Origin: Sulfuriferula sp. | GTDB lineage: Bacteria > Pseudomonadota > Gammaproteobacteria > Burkholderiales > Sulfuriferulaceae | Assembly: GCA_031291235.1 (NCBI GenBank) | Contig: JARLJL010000006.1 | Span: 496,001-560,000 of the forward strand | Length of the DNA stretch: 64,000 bases | Direction of reading: 5' to 3' | Shown: piece after piece, positions 25,065 through 34,572 of the stretch | Layout of the letters: each line of letters begins with the position of its first letter | Position numbering within the stretch: position 1 is the first letter of the stretch | Notes under the pieces: generated by a model | The model's input: only the letters and a program-made list of their open reading frames with translations | Databases searched by the model: none | Told to the model about the DNA's origin: nothing | Translations under genes and position numbers: made by a program

Positions 25065-26353
25065 TATCGTGACCGTCCATTTCTTTCGGCAGAATGGCCT
25101 TTTTCGATGTCCTCGCAAACCTGATTTATGGCGCGTTTGCAATGCTCAATAATGTCAGCATCGACTCCGCACTCTTCCATTGTCAATGGCAAATTTTCAA
25201 TTACGTTAGAGAATGATTTGATCGAAAACATAACCGTGTTTTTTTCTTCATTTTTAAACGGTAATCCTTCGATTACATCAGAAAAATCATTGATGACTTT
25301 GCCGTGTTTGTCCAGCCATCGGCTGGCTCGTGGAATCATGTCCCTGTCCATGAACATCGGTGCAATGTCGAATACAGGTGTTAATTGCACGGTACCGTTT
25401 GCTAATTGTTGAATAGCGGTGTTGCGCGCATGATTATCGGTATTACGGATAGCCAGGTTCAATAAATCCCGTTTGATATATTCAATCACCTCAGCCACAG
25501 GATCGGTCACAAAAGGCAAGAATGCGTTGACCAAATCATAATGGTTGGGGCGAATACCAAACGAACGATGGCCGGCAAGCGATGCAAGGCTTTCCTGATG
25601 CAACCGTATTACCGCCCCATTCTCTATCGCCCGGTCAAACCTGGGCACAAACAACATTCCATCCCGGTGGAAAGTTTCGCCGTGTGACCTCAATCCGCAC
25701 GCACGGGCGACTTTAATGTATGCCGCTTCGTTCTTGAGGATCGACTGATCGGTTTCATGCTTACCACGAGGCAATTTCAAGAGCCAGTGGGAAGCGATAT
25801 CAGATTCTTTCGCGTAAGAGTCTATGAACCACAAGTCTTCATGATTTTTAACCAACATGAATTTTGCGGATGCACCTTGCAGGCCGGTTGTTCCAGCCCC
25901 TAACATGCCATGTCTGGATAGATTTTCTATAAAATCATCTTTGCGTCCCACGATTTCATCCAGCGTAAAACCGCGCTGCAAGGAAACATCATCCTCCTTA
26001 ACGCTGTTTGCGTATGTCACGGCGCTATCGAGCCGCAGCCGCCCGACAGGATTGAATGCACCATGCTGGATAAGAGGCATAATCAGATCATCGGAATCGC
26101 TCAGCCCCAGCTGTTGTATCAGATACCGGCGACCATTGCCTTGAGGCACCATATCCAGTAAAAATGGAGGACATACGCCCATTGCTTGCCGCGTTGCCAA
26201 CGATACGGGCAATGTCAACGATACGGGCTGGCAAATGTCCCCGAACACGTACTCAGGCAAGTATTCGAAGGTGCAACGATCACGCCCGCCCGATTCAATC
26301 AGGGCGGCTTCGTGCCACATACCATCAACGTGAATTTCGATTGTGCTTTTCAT
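25064..26353 (-). CDS. hipA: HipA-family serine/threonine kinase toxin
   Basis: This is a 429-residue protein of the HipA kinase family. Start ATG 26353 (MKSTIEIHVDGMW) is preferred; the longer frame lies within promoter DNA. The N-subdomain 1 occurs at about residues 10-110; the ATP-binding loop region has GTTGLQGASAKFML, and the catalytic core reads NLAIRNTDNHARNTAI (the N-x-D-N-H motif with the catalytic Asp) and FDIAPMF (metal-binding Asp). All key residues are present, so it looks active. E. coli HipA phosphorylates GltX; the target here is unknown. No Shine-Dalgarno is present and the predicted transcription start is at the ATG. Confidence 0.85.
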   Translation of the reverse strand: MKSTIEIHVDGMWHEAALIESGGRDRCTFEYLPEYVFGDICQPVSLTLPVSLATRQAMGVCPPFLLDMVPQGNGRRYLIQQLGLSDSDDLIMPLIQHGAFNPVGRLRLDSAVTYANSVKEDDVSLQRGFTLDEIVGRKDDFIENLSRHGMLGAGTTGLQGASAKFMLVKNHEDLWFIDSYAKESDIASHWLLKLPRGKHETDQSILKNEAAYIKVARACGLRSHGETFHRDGMLFVPRFDRAIENGAVIRLHQESLASLAGHRSFGIRPNHYDLVNAFLPFVTDPVAEVIEYIKRDLLNLAIRNTDNHARNTAIQQLANGTVQLTPVFDIAPMFMDRDMIPRASRWLDKHGKVINDFSDVIEGLPFKNEEKNTVMFSIKSFSNVIENLPLTMEECGVDADIIEHCKRAINQVCEDIEKGHSAERNGRSR

Positions 26354-26360
26354 ATAAAAA

Positions 26361-26402
26361 AGTATATAAAATACAATCTTAGATGTCAATTATTTATATA
26401 CT
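26361..26402 (-). promoter_or_regulatory. hipA promoter with inverted-repeat operator
   Basis: On the minus strand TTGACA (26384-26389) and TATACT (26361-26366) are 17 bases apart. A perfect 10-bp inverted repeat, AGTATATAAA (26361-26370) and TTTATATACT (26393-26402), has one arm on the -10 and the other just upstream of the -35, with arm centres 32 bp apart (three helical turns). This fits autorepression by a HipB dimer pair. Predicted start about 26354. Confidence 0.7.
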
Positions 26403-26691
26403 ATTATAGATAAATTATGAATTATTTACGTTTGTGAGTTATTAACATCTGCTTCTGAGTGCTTTAATTCAGACTCCAGTTTTTCAGGAAGCATGCCATC
26501 TAGACATTAAATACAGCGCTGCCAATCTGAATGGGGATCAGGTTAAAAGCCGATAGCTGGTGATAACAAATTGAGAACCTGGGATGATGAGCGGATTGCT
26601 TTAACGGTATGCGTTGATTTGCGATTTTTCAGTGCCAAATAAAGCACAAATCAGTGCCAAATTGGCCGCGCCGTTATACTAGCGGAAACAT
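26403..26691. other. 289-bp island end, no gene
   Basis: I see no supportable gene. CAGTGCCAAAT occurs twice (about 26630 and 26651), 21 bases apart, which could be a protein-binding or recombinase-arm site. It is AT-rich up to the right repeat. Confidence 0.4.
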
Positions 26692-26780
26692 TGAACGTAA
26701 AAAAGGCCCACATTGCTGTGGGCCTTGCTTTTACTGGTGGGTCTGCACGGACTTGAACCGTGGACCAAAGGATTATGAGT
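26692..26780. repeat. Right attachment repeat (inside intact tRNA)
   Basis: This 89-bp copy matches 20029-20116 except for one A. It covers the tRNA 3' half from the anticodon loop and the terminator. Together with the upstream 5' half at 26781-26811 it keeps the tRNA gene whole. The crossover therefore lies in the anticodon region or further 3'. Confidence 0.85.
26700..26731 (-). terminator. Terminator of the tRNA gene
   Basis: On the minus strand AAGGCCCACA pairs with TGTGGGCCTT around a four-base loop, followed by T's. It starts 4 bases after the CCA end. Confidence 0.8.
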
Positions 26781-26811
26781 CCTCTGCTCTAACCAACTGA
26801 GCTACAGACCC
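26735..26811 (-). tRNA. tRNA-Ile2 (anticodon CAU, lysidine type)
   Basis: A 77-nt cloverleaf can be drawn by hand: acceptor GGGTCTG/CAGACCC, D arm GCTC/GAGC, anticodon stem GAGGA/TCCTT with loop CTCATAA, a five-base variable loop TGGTC, T arm CACGG/CCGTG with loop TTCAAGT, and an encoded CCA. The anticodon is CAU. The loop region (GACTCATAATC, then CTTTGGTC) is close to E. coli ileX, and ileX also lies beside rpoD, so I favour the minor isoleucine tRNA modified by TilS over elongator tRNA-Met. Its 3' half serves as the island attachment site. Confidence 0.85.
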
Positions 26812-26866
26812 GAAAGCGCAAAACTATACCATTTTCGGGCTATTCTTGCTAGCCTGAAAATGGAAG

Positions 26867-28774
26867 TTATTGATTACCGTTGTCGATAAAGCTCTTGAGT
26901 CGATCGGAACGCGACGGGTGACGCAATTTGCGCAACGCCTTGGCTTCGATCTGGCGAATACGCTCGCGCGTGACATCGAACTGCTTGCCGACTTCTTCCA
27001 GCGTATGATCGGTATTCATTTCTATGCCGAAGCGCATGCGCAGCACTTTCGCTTCACGTTGCGTCAGGCCGTCGAGAATTTCCTTGGTAACGTCCTGCAA
27101 GCTGTCGTAGATTGCGGCATCCATAGGTGCGAGCGTCGAGGTATCCTCGATAAAATCGCCCAGATGCGAATCTTCGTCGTCGCCGATAGGCGTTTCCATG
27201 GAAATCGGCTCTTTGGAGATTTTGAGGATTTTGCGGATTTTTTCTTCCGGCATTTCCATCTTCTCGGCGAGCACGGCCGGATCCGGTTCCTGCCCGGTTT
27301 CCTGCAATATCTGCCGCGCGATACGATTCATCTTGTTGATAGTCTCGATCATGTGCACGGGGATACGTATCGTGCGCGCCTGATCGGCGATGGAACGCGT
27401 GATCGCCTGACGTATCCACCAGGTGGCATAGGTCGAGAATTTGTAACCGCGGCGATATTCGAATTTATCCACGGCCTTCATCAGACCGATATTGCCTTCC
27501 TGAATCAGATCGAGGAACTGCAAGCCGCGGTTGGTATATTTCTTCGCGATGGAAATCACCAGACGCAGGTTGGCTTCGATCATTTCACGCTTGGCACGCA
27601 AAGTGCGACCTTCACCGGTGGTCATCTGACGGTTGATTTCCTTCAGGTCCTGAATAGGAATACCGATTCTGTCCTGTAACGCAATCAGGCCGTTCTGACG
27701 CTCGATAATGGTGTACTGGTGGCGAATCAGGCCTTCTACATAAGGCTTTTTCACTGCAGCCTGCTCGTTTACCCATTCCAGATTGGTTTCATTGTTCGGG
27801 AATGCCTTGATGAAATGCTCGCGCGGCATGCCGGATTTCTTGACCGCGACGTCCATGATGTCGCGCTCGTGCGAACGCACGGTTTCTACCAGACCGCGAA
27901 TCAGATTGCACAGCGCCTCAACCTGCTTGGCTGAAAAACGGATTTCCAATAATACGTTGGACACCTCGGTCTGCAGCTCGTTGTATTGCTTGCTGCCGTA
28001 ACCGTATTTCTTGTGTGCGGCCTGCATGCGTTTTACCAGCTTGCGCAGCAATTCGAACCGTTCCATGGCATCGGCTTTAAGCTGTGCGAGGTTGGCTGCA
28101 GCCATCGCACTGCCGTCGTCCTCTTCCTCACCTTCGTCCTCGTCCTCATCCTCGTCGGCATTTTCTTCTTCCGCGATAACAACAGCGGCAGCAGCTGTAG
28201 CGGCGGCTTCAAGTTCGGCTTCGCTGGCAACGATACCGTCGACGAACTCGTCGATGCGTATTTCGTCGCGCTCGACCTTGTCCACCAGAGACAGAATCTG
28301 ATCGATGGTAATCGGGCAAGCGGAAATAGCCTGCACCATATGCTTCAGGCCGTCCTCGATACGTTTGGCGATCTCGATTTCGCCCTCGCGCGTCAACAAC
28401 TCGACCGTCCCCATTTCGCGCATGTACATACGCACAGGATCGGTCGTGCGCCCGAATTCGGAATCCACGGTAGACAAAGCCGCCTCGGCTTCGGCGACGA
28501 CATCTTCGTCAGCCACCGCAGGCGTCGCGTCGGACATAAGCAATGCTTCGGCATCAGGCGCCTCGTCGTACACCTGTATGCCCATGTCGTTAATCATGCT
28601 GATCACGCCCTCAATCTGCTCGGCATCAAGCATGTCGTCAGGCAGGTGATCGTTGATTTCTGCGTAGGTCAGGTAACCACGCTCCTTACCAAGTACAATC
28701 AGATTTTTGAGGCGGGCGCGACGCAACTCTGCATCGGTTTGTTTAACATCGTTCTTGTCTTGATCGGTTGCCAT
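26867..28774 (-). CDS. rpoD: RNA polymerase housekeeping sigma factor RpoD
   Basis: This is a 635-residue primary sigma-70. Region 1.1 is at the N-terminus, then region 1.2 ([20 protein letters not shown]), a long non-conserved region with an acidic run (about residues 205-225), region 2 ([21 protein letters not shown] and [20 protein letters not shown]), region 3, and region 4.2 ([20 protein letters not shown]). It is last in rpsU-yqeY-dnaG-rpoD, 94 bp after dnaG, and 56 bp ahead of the tRNA on the same strand. Confidence 0.98.
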   Translation of the reverse strand: MATDQDKNDVKQTDAELRRARLKNLIVLGKERGYLTYAEINDHLPDDMLDAEQIEGVISMINDMGIQVYDEAPDAEALLMSDATPAVADEDVVAEAEAALSTVDSEFGRTTDPVRMYMREMGTVELLTREGEIEIAKRIEDGLKHMVQAISACPITIDQILSLVDKVERDEIRIDEFVDGIVASEAELEAAATAAAAVVIAEEENADEDEDEDEGEEEDDGSAMAAANLAQLKADAMERFELLRKLVKRMQAAHKKYGYGSKQYNELQTEVSNVLLEIRFSAKQVEALCNLIRGLVETVRSHERDIMDVAVKKSGMPREHFIKAFPNNETNLEWVNEQAAVKKPYVEGLIRHQYTIIERQNGLIALQDRIGIPIQDLKEINRQMTTGEGRTLRAKREMIEANLRLVISIAKKYTNRGLQFLDLIQEGNIGLMKAVDKFEYRRGYKFSTYATWWIRQAITRSIADQARTIRIPVHMIETINKMNRIARQILQETGQEPDPAVLAEKMEMPEEKIRKILKISKEPISMETPIGDDEDSHLGDFIEDTSTLAPMDAAIYDSLQDVTKEILDGLTQREAKVLRMRFGIEMNTDHTLEEVGKQFDVTRERIRQIEAKALRKLRHPSRSDRLKSFIDNGNQ

Positions 28775-28868
28775 AAAAAGGTATCCAATGAGTTACTGCT
28801 TAAAATGTGGTTATTATACCAGCCGACACATCGTTCCAGCTAAATCTTCGCCCTGAACGAGAGTGCAC

Positions 28869-30578
28869 CTAGCGTAATTGCTGTAATTCTTTTTTTTCTT
28901 CTTCGGTCAGGTCACGTAGCGATTTTTGTGCCAGAACCTGCATGCGCGATTGTTTGCTCGTCGTACGCAGTTGCTCCACCGCCAGATTAAACTCCGGCAG
29001 CAGATCGAAATCCGCTTCCCAATCCATAATCTCTGCACCGCACTGCTCGATATCGACGGCATGCGCCTGATGCCGACCCTGTTCAATCAGCATCGCCGTA
29101 TCCAGATGGGGGTACTCGCGCAAAATTGCAAGCACCTCGCGCAAAGTTTGCGTATCGTTATCCGACTGTTGCAGCAAATCCTCGCTCAACTGTTGCGCCA
29201 ACGCCGGGCTGAACAGCACCATGCGCAACAATTGACGACTAATCGACGCTGGTGCCGGACGTCTGGCCCGCGCAGGCGATGCGACTGCCGCGCGCGTGGT
29301 TTTGACGTTCCATAGCACAGCAAGTTCCGCCATATCGACCTGCACCAATTCAGCCGCCCGCTTGCGCAGCATCAGTGCCAATCCGGGCGCCACAACCTGT
29401 GCGATCAGCGGCTGCAACGCTTTCAGAAAAGCGCTCTTACCCTCATCCGCCGTCAGGTCGTGCTGCTGCGCAATCTGCTTGAACAGATAAGCCGAAAGCG
29501 GCACCACCGACTGCGCCATGAACGCTTCAAAGCCGTCCCGTCCGAACTCGCGCACATAGCTATCGGGATCGTGCGTCTCTGGCAAAAACAGAAATCCCAG
29601 CCTGCTGCTGTCGCTCACCATCGGCAAGCTGTGCTCCAGCGCCCGCCATGCCGCACGCTGCCCGGCGCTGTCGCCGTCGAAGCAGAATACGATTTCGTCG
29701 GTATGACGCAACAGCTTCTGGATATGGACTGCCGTCGTCGCCGTTCCCAGCGTCGCCACGGCGTATTCCACACCGTGCTGCGCCAGCGCCACCACATCCA
29801 TATAGCCTTCGACCACAATCACGCGACCGGCATCGCGTATCGCACGCCGCGCCTGAAACAATCCGTAAAGCTCGCTACCCTTCTGAAACAGCGGCGTTTC
29901 CGGCGAATTCAGATATTTGGGTTCGCCGCCACCATCCATTACGCGCCCGCCGAAACCGATCACGTCGCCCTTCTGGTTAACAATGGGAAACATGACCCGA
30001 TCACGAAAACGATCGTAACGCTGTCCGGCGTCGTTAACGATGACCAGCCCGGCTTCAGGCAGTATCGGATCGGCGTACTGCTCGAACACCGCTTCCAGAT
30101 TCTGCCAGCCGTCCGGGGCATAGCCCAGACCGAAACGCGCGGCAATTTCGCCGGTCAAACCGCGCTTCTTGAGATACGCTATGGCAGCAGCGGAATGTTT
30201 AAGCTGCTGGCGATAATACTGTTCGGCACGCCGCATGACTTCAAGCAGGCCGGCCGCTTGTTGTACACGCACCGGATTAGGAACTGCCGATTCCGGTACG
30301 ACCATACCCGCCTGATCCGCCAACGCCTTGATCGCGTCGACGTAACTCAAGCCGGCGTACTCCATCAAAAACCCGATGGCCGTGCCATGCGCACCGCAAC
30401 CGAAACAGTGATAGAACTGCTTGGTGGGTGAAACCGTAAATGAGGGAGATTTTTCGTTATGGAACGGACAGCAGGCTTGATAATTCGCGCCAGCCTTTTT
30501 CAGCGGGACGCGACGATCTATCACATCAACAATATCAACGCGACTTAACAGGCTTTGAATAAAATCCTGCGGGATCAT
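28869..30578 (-). CDS. dnaG: DNA primase DnaG
   Basis: This is a 569-residue primase. The CHC2 zinc-binding domain has Cys37, His40, Cys58 and Cys61 (CPFH and CFGC). The Toprim core contains VVEGYMDVVAL with the metal Glu and FCFDGDSAGQRAAWRAL. The C-terminal part (about residues 440-569) should be the DnaB-binding helical domain. It makes the RNA primers for replication and lies in the macromolecular-synthesis operon with rpsU and rpoD. Confidence 0.97.
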   Translation of the reverse strand: MIPQDFIQSLLSRVDIVDVIDRRVPLKKAGANYQACCPFHNEKSPSFTVSPTKQFYHCFGCGAHGTAIGFLMEYAGLSYVDAIKALADQAGMVVPESAVPNPVRVQQAAGLLEVMRRAEQYYRQQLKHSAAAIAYLKKRGLTGEIAARFGLGYAPDGWQNLEAVFEQYADPILPEAGLVIVNDAGQRYDRFRDRVMFPIVNQKGDVIGFGGRVMDGGGEPKYLNSPETPLFQKGSELYGLFQARRAIRDAGRVIVVEGYMDVVALAQHGVEYAVATLGTATTAVHIQKLLRHTDEIVFCFDGDSAGQRAAWRALEHSLPMVSDSSRLGFLFLPETHDPDSYVREFGRDGFEAFMAQSVVPLSAYLFKQIAQQHDLTADEGKSAFLKALQPLIAQVVAPGLALMLRKRAAELVQVDMAELAVLWNVKTTRAAVASPARARRPAPASISRQLLRMVLFSPALAQQLSEDLLQQSDNDTQTLREVLAILREYPHLDTAMLIEQGRHQAHAVDIEQCGAEIMDWEADFDLLPEFNLAVEQLRTTSKQSRMQVLAQKSLRDLTEEEKKELQQLR

Positions 30579-30634
30579 ATAACGAAAACCTTTTAGCGGA
30601 AATCCTTAATACGCACCCGGACAGCGCGCAAAAT

Positions 30635-31081
30635 TCAGCCGACTAACCTGGCCTTGATCCGAGTTGATACTTGCGCCATATCGGCACGACCGGCCAATTC
30701 CGGCTTAACCGCTGTCATGACCTTGCCCATATCCTTGACACCGGCAGCACCGGTTGCTGCCACGGCTTTTTCAATCAACGCATCGATTTCTTCATCGCTG
30801 GCAGCAGCAGGCATGTAAGTTTGCAATACGCTGATTTCAAAATGCTCGATATCCGCCAGCTCCTGCCGTCCTGCGGCTTCATACTGGGAAATGGAATCGC
30901 GTCTCTGCTTGAGCATTTTATCGATTGCAGCGATGATTTGCGTATCATCCAGCTCGATGCGCTCATCGACTTCGCGTTGCTTGATCGCCGCCAACAACAG
31001 CCGAATCGCCCCCAGACGCGCCGTTTCCTTGGCGCGCATGGCAGATTTCATATCTTCGGTGATTCTGGCTTTCAGACTCAT
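30635..31081 (-). CDS. yqeY: YqeY/GatB-like domain protein
   Basis: This is a 148-residue protein with MSLKARITEDMKSAMRAKE, LGAIRLLLAAIKQREVDER and the C-terminal VKDMGKVMTAVKPELAGRAD, the YqeY family resembling the GatB/GatE tail domain. It is commonly found between rpsU and dnaG in betaproteobacteria. The exact function is unknown; a tRNA-linked or amidotransferase-like role is inferred from the fold. It follows rpsU by 12 bp. Confidence 0.92.
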   Translation of the reverse strand: MSLKARITEDMKSAMRAKETARLGAIRLLLAAIKQREVDERIELDDTQIIAAIDKMLKQRRDSISQYEAAGRQELADIEHFEISVLQTYMPAAASDEEIDALIEKAVAATGAAGVKDMGKVMTAVKPELAGRADMAQVSTRIKARLVG

Positions 31082-31093
31082 GAAAAATGCAAA

Positions 31094-31306
31094 TCAATAC
31101 ATTTTCGGAGGAAGAGTTTGGCTGCGGATACGCTTGTAGTGACGTTTAACTGCAGCAGCCAGCTTGCGCTTGCGCTCGGCAGTTGGTTTTTCATAAAATT
31201 CGCGGGCACGCAACTCGGTCAGCAGACCGGTTTTTTCAACAGTGCGCTTGAAGCGACGCATCGCTACTTCAAACGGCTCATTTTCCTTAACACGAACACT
31301 AGGCAT
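31094..31306 (-). CDS. rpsU: 30S ribosomal protein bS21
   Basis: This is a 70-residue basic protein starting [20 protein letters not shown] and continuing [17 protein letters not shown], the bS21 sequence. Start ATG 31306 is chosen because it gives the standard length; GGAG lies 10 bases upstream. It leads the operon with yqeY, dnaG and rpoD. bS21 sits near the mRNA exit/anti-Shine-Dalgarno region of the 30S subunit. Confidence 0.97.
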   Translation of the reverse strand: MPSVRVKENEPFEVAMRRFKRTVEKTGLLTELRAREFYEKPTAERKRKLAAAVKRHYKRIRSQTLPPKMY

Positions 31307-31435
31307 GAAATCTAAACTCCAAAAGAGGGGAGGAAAAACGTAAATTATAAACCCTAATGGCATTTTTTCCAAGCATATTGCAAGGCCGATATTTTAGTCC
31401 ATCCAATCGACGCGGGCTTCTGCTAAAATAGCCGC

Positions 31436-33157
31436 ATGGCTTATCAAGTATTAGCGCGTAAATGGCGCCCCCGAACCTTTGCCGAACTTGCCGGCCAAGC
31501 GCATGTCGTGCGCGCGCTGAGCAACGCATTGACGCAAAACCGTCTGCATCATGCCTACCTGTTTACCGGTACGCGCGGCGTCGGCAAAACCACCGTGGCG
31601 CGCATACTGGCCAAAGCGCTCAATTGCGAAACCGGCATTACCGCCACGCCTTGCGGCGTATGCTCGGCCTGCACGCAAATCGACGCCGGTCGCTTTGTCG
31701 ACCTGCTGGAACTGGATGCCGCCTCCAATACCGGCATCGACAACATGCGCGAGGTGCTGGATAACGCGCAGTACGCACCGACGGTCGGGCGCTTCAAGGT
31801 GTACATTATCGACGAAGTGCACATGCTGTCCAAAGCGGCGTTCAATTCCATGTTGAAGACGCTGGAAGAGCCGCCCGAGCACGTCAAATTCATCCTCGCC
31901 ACCACCGACCCGCAGAAAATCCCCATTACCGTACTGTCGCGCTGCCTGCAGTTCAATCTCAAGCAAATGCCGCCGGAGCTGGTACGCGAACACCTGACCA
32001 AAGTGCTGGACCTCGAAGGCATCCCCTCGCAACCCGCCGCGCTGCAGTTGATCGCACGCGCGGCGCAAGGCAGCATGCGCGACGCGCTGTCGCTGCTGGA
32101 TCAGGCGATCGCATACGGTAGCGGCGAAGTGCTGACCGATACCGTACACGGCATGCTGGGCGCCATCGACCAGCGCTATTTGTTCAATCTGCTGTCAGCG
32201 CTCATCGCCAATGACGGCGTTACCCTGCTCGACGAAGCCGAGCAGATGGCGGTACGCAGCATTGATTTCGATGCCGCATTGCAGGATCTTGCCGCGTTAT
32301 TGCAGCAGATCGCGCTGGCGCAGATCGTACCCGTTGCACTGGCCGACGACACCCCCGACCGCGAAACCATACTCGATATGGGCGCAAGCCTGGATCCGCA
32401 AACCGTGCAACTGTATTACCAGATATGCCTGCTGGGTCGCCGCGATCTTGCTCTGGCACCGGATGAATTCGCCGGTTTCAGCATGACCTTACTGCGCATG
32501 CTGGCTTTCCAGCCGCAGACCGGCAACGTCAATTTACCCAATCCGGCGCCCGTAGCGCAACGCGCACCTGCTGCGACACCTGCTGCGACACCTGCTGCGA
32601 CACCTGCTGCGACACCTGCTGCGGCATCGGCATCTGCATCTGCATCTGCATCTGCCGCCACGCCAACCGCTGTCGCCACAGCCGTCACGGCAGCCGAAGC
32701 CGAGCCCCCCGCAGCGATGCCGCCGGCAATCGAACATCATGTCGCCCAGACCGCAGCGCCATCGCCGGCTTTCAACGGCGACTGGGCCGCACTGGTTGCC
32801 CAGCTCAAACTCGGTGGTCAAGCGCGCATGCTGGCAGTGCAATGCGAATTGCAGCAGTTCGACAACGACCTCATGCAACTACGCGTCCCTGTCGAGCACA
32901 AGCACCTGACCGACAAATCCTATCAGGACAAGCTGCGCGAATCCCTGAGCGCCCATTTCGGCCGCCCGGTGCGGTTGGCGATCAGCCTCACCGACGAAAT
33001 CGCGAACACCCCGATCAAGCAGCTAAACGACGCCCGTGCCGCCCGTCAGGCCGAGGCGGAAACCATCATTCAGGACGATCCTTTTGTGCGCGACGCCATC
33101 AGCCAGCTGGACGCACGCATCGTCACCATACAACCAGTAGATCAACCGGCAACCTAA
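31436..33157 (+). CDS. dnaX: DNA polymerase III subunits gamma and tau
   Basis: This is a 573-residue clamp-loader ATPase. It starts [20 protein letters not shown], with Walker [13 protein letters not shown], a four-Cys zinc module ([16 protein letters not shown]), and Walker B/DEAD-like [13 protein letters not shown]. After the conserved domains III (to about residue 365) comes a low-complexity Ala/Thr/Pro/Ser linker built from DNA tandem repeats, then the tau-specific C-terminal domain. Followed by ybaB and recR, the usual dnaX-ybaB-recR order. I did not find an obvious slippery site for a gamma product. Confidence 0.97.
   Translation: MAYQVLARKWRPRTFAELAGQAHVVRALSNALTQNRLHHAYLFTGTRGVGKTTVARILAKALNCETGITATPCGVCSACTQIDAGRFVDLLELDAASNTGIDNMREVLDNAQYAPTVGRFKVYIIDEVHMLSKAAFNSMLKTLEEPPEHVKFILATTDPQKIPITVLSRCLQFNLKQMPPELVREHLTKVLDLEGIPSQPAALQLIARAAQGSMRDALSLLDQAIAYGSGEVLTDTVHGMLGAIDQRYLFNLLSALIANDGVTLLDEAEQMAVRSIDFDAALQDLAALLQQIALAQIVPVALADDTPDRETILDMGASLDPQTVQLYYQICLLGRRDLALAPDEFAGFSMTLLRMLAFQPQTGNVNLPNPAPVAQRAPAATPAATPAATPAATPAAASASASASASAATPTAVATAVTAAEAEPPAAMPPAIEHHVAQTAAPSPAFNGDWAALVAQLKLGGQARMLAVQCELQQFDNDLMQLRVPVEHKHLTDKSYQDKLRESLSAHFGRPVRLAISLTDEIANTPIKQLNDARAARQAEAETIIQDDPFVRDAISQLDARIVTIQPVDQPAT
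32575..32660 (+). repeat. 12-bp and 6-bp tandem repeats inside dnaX
   Basis: About four copies of the 12-mer GACACCTGCTGC are followed by about four copies of the 6-mer GCATCT. They encode (ATPA)n and (SA)n in the flexible linker. Both units are multiples of three, so copy-number changes keep the frame. Confidence 0.85.
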
Positions 33158-33168
33158 GGAGTAGCACC

Positions 33169-33495
33169 ATGCTAAAAGGCGGTTTGGGCAACATGATGAA
33201 GCAGGCCCAGCAAATGCAGGAAAACATGAAGAAAATGCAGGAAAAGCTTGCGGACGTGGAAGTCGAAGGCATATCCGGCGCCGGCATGGTCAAGGTACTG
33301 ATGACCTGCCGCAACGACGTGCGCCGCGTCACCATCGACCCCAGCCTGTTGAGCGACGACAAGGAAATGCTCGAGGATCTGATCGCTGCCGCCATGAACG
33401 ATGCGGTACGCAAAGCAGAAGCCACCACACAGGAAAAAATGAGCGGCTTCACCGCCGGGCTGAATCTGCCGCCGGGCTTCAAGCTGCCGTTCTAA
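33169..33495 (+). CDS. ybaB: YbaB/EbfC nucleoid-associated protein
   Basis: This is a 108-residue protein starting [20 protein letters not shown] with a C-terminal [12 protein letters not shown], typical of YbaB/EbfC. The AGGAG site lies upstream of ATG 33169, 11 bases after the dnaX stop; a longer frame into dnaX is rejected. It forms a tweezer-like dimer that binds DNA. The place between dnaX and recR is conserved in many bacteria. Confidence 0.95.
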   Translation: MLKGGLGNMMKQAQQMQENMKKMQEKLADVEVEGISGAGMVKVLMTCRNDVRRVTIDPSLLSDDKEMLEDLIAAAMNDAVRKAEATTQEKMSGFTAGLNLPPGFKLPF

Positions 33496-33519
33496 GGACG
33501 CATCAGCCAGCATCAGTCC

Positions 33520-34125
33520 GTGAAAGCGCCCACCCGTCTTGCCGAACTCATTGCCGCGTTGCGCGTATTGCCGGGCATCGGCCCCAAATCCGCGCAACGC
33601 ATGGCCTACCATCTGCTGCAACGCGACCGGCAAGGCGCAGTCCGGCTGGGACACGCCATCGAACAGGCGCTGACTCAGCTTACCCACTGCGAGTTATGCA
33701 ACGACTATAGCGAAACGCCAGTTTGCCCGTTGTGCGCCTCCACTGCACGCGACGCCAGCATGCTGGCCGTAGTCGAAATGCCGACCGATCTGCTGATGAT
33801 GGAACAAGCGCAGAATTACAACGGCCTGTACTTCGTGCTGATGGGCCGACTGTCTCCGCTGGACGGTATCGGCCCGCGCGAAATCCATCTCGACCGGCTG
33901 ATCCAGCGCGCCGCCAACGGCATCGTGCAGGAAGTGATCCTGGCGACCAACTTCACCATGGAAGGCGAAGCCACTGCACACGCTATTACCGAACTGCTGC
34001 GCCCTCGCGGTATTGCCGTCAGCCGTATCGCACGCGGCGTGCCGGTAGGCGGCGAACTGGAACATATCGATTCGGGTACGCTGGCTCAGGCGCTGACCGA
34101 CCGGCGACGCTACGATGCCAATTAG
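33520..34125 (+). CDS. recR: Recombination mediator RecR
   Basis: This is a 201-residue protein. A helix-hairpin-helix ([13 protein letters not shown], residues 17-29) is followed by a four-Cys zinc finger (Cys57, Cys60, Cys69, Cys72), the Toprim domain ([13 protein letters not shown] and [17 protein letters not shown]) and a Walker-B-like C-terminus ([20 protein letters not shown]). The start is GTG 33520. It works with RecO and RecF to load RecA at gaps. Confidence 0.96.
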   Translation: MKAPTRLAELIAALRVLPGIGPKSAQRMAYHLLQRDRQGAVRLGHAIEQALTQLTHCELCNDYSETPVCPLCASTARDASMLAVVEMPTDLLMMEQAQNYNGLYFVLMGRLSPLDGIGPREIHLDRLIQRAANGIVQEVILATNFTMEGEATAHAITELLRPRGIAVSRIARGVPVGGELEHIDSGTLAQALTDRRRYDAN

Positions 34126-34134
34126 GGAGAAGCC

Positions 34135-34551
34135 ATGACCGATGGCTGCGAATTATGTGCCACAACCGGCGGCGAACTGCTGTGGCAGGACGCCTTTTGC
34201 CGTATCGTGCTGGTAGACGACCCCGATTATCCCGGATTTTGCCGGGTCATCTGGCACGAGCATATCAAAGAGATGAGCGATTTGAGTACAGTTCAGCAAA
34301 ACCGCCTGATGCGCGCGGTATTTGCTGCCGAGGCCGCATTGCGCGACACCCTCAAACCCGACAAGATCAACCTCGCCAGCCTGGGCAATGTCGTTCCCCA
34401 TCTGCACTGGCATATCATTCCCCGTTTCAAGGACGACAAACACTTCCCCAATCCAATCTGGGGTATTGCGCAACGCAACGGTAACACCAGAAACGACAAC
34501 AACCTGATTGCCGGCATACTCAAGGCAGCACTGGCGCAACGCCTGTCCTGA
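34135..34551 (+). CDS. HIT-family hydrolase
   Basis: This is a 138-residue protein with the histidine triad PHLHWHIIPRF in the C-terminal half, preceded by NLASLGNVV. The N-terminus has CELC, a possible metal site as in many HINT/GalT-like proteins. It probably hydrolyses nucleoside phosphoramidates or dinucleotides. It lies 9 bp after recR and converges with phoR; a stem GATTTGCC/GGCAAATC (34553-34574) lies between them. Confidence 0.9.
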   Translation: MTDGCELCATTGGELLWQDAFCRIVLVDDPDYPGFCRVIWHEHIKEMSDLSTVQQNRLMRAVFAAEAALRDTLKPDKINLASLGNVVPHLHWHIIPRFKDDKHFPNPIWGIAQRNGNTRNDNNLIAGILKAALAQRLS

Positions 34552-34572
34552 CGATTTGCCATTTAGGGCAAA

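Larger units (their letters stand above)
20117..26691. mobile_element. Decayed genomic island integrated at tRNA-Ile2
   Basis: This segment lies between the duplicated tRNA 3' ends. It is AT-richer than its surroundings and contains Rhs pieces, two toxin-antitoxin modules, IS110 and IS256 remnants and 30-bp repeats. No integrase or recombinase gene is visible, so it is probably no longer self-mobile. The leftmost part, 20117-20385, holds no gene that I can support. Confidence 0.75.

Noticed and set aside
32534-32878. CRISPR-like repeat array in dnaX
   Set aside because: The repeats are contiguous 12- and 6-mers coding a linker, with no spacers. No CRISPR array is seen anywhere in the window.
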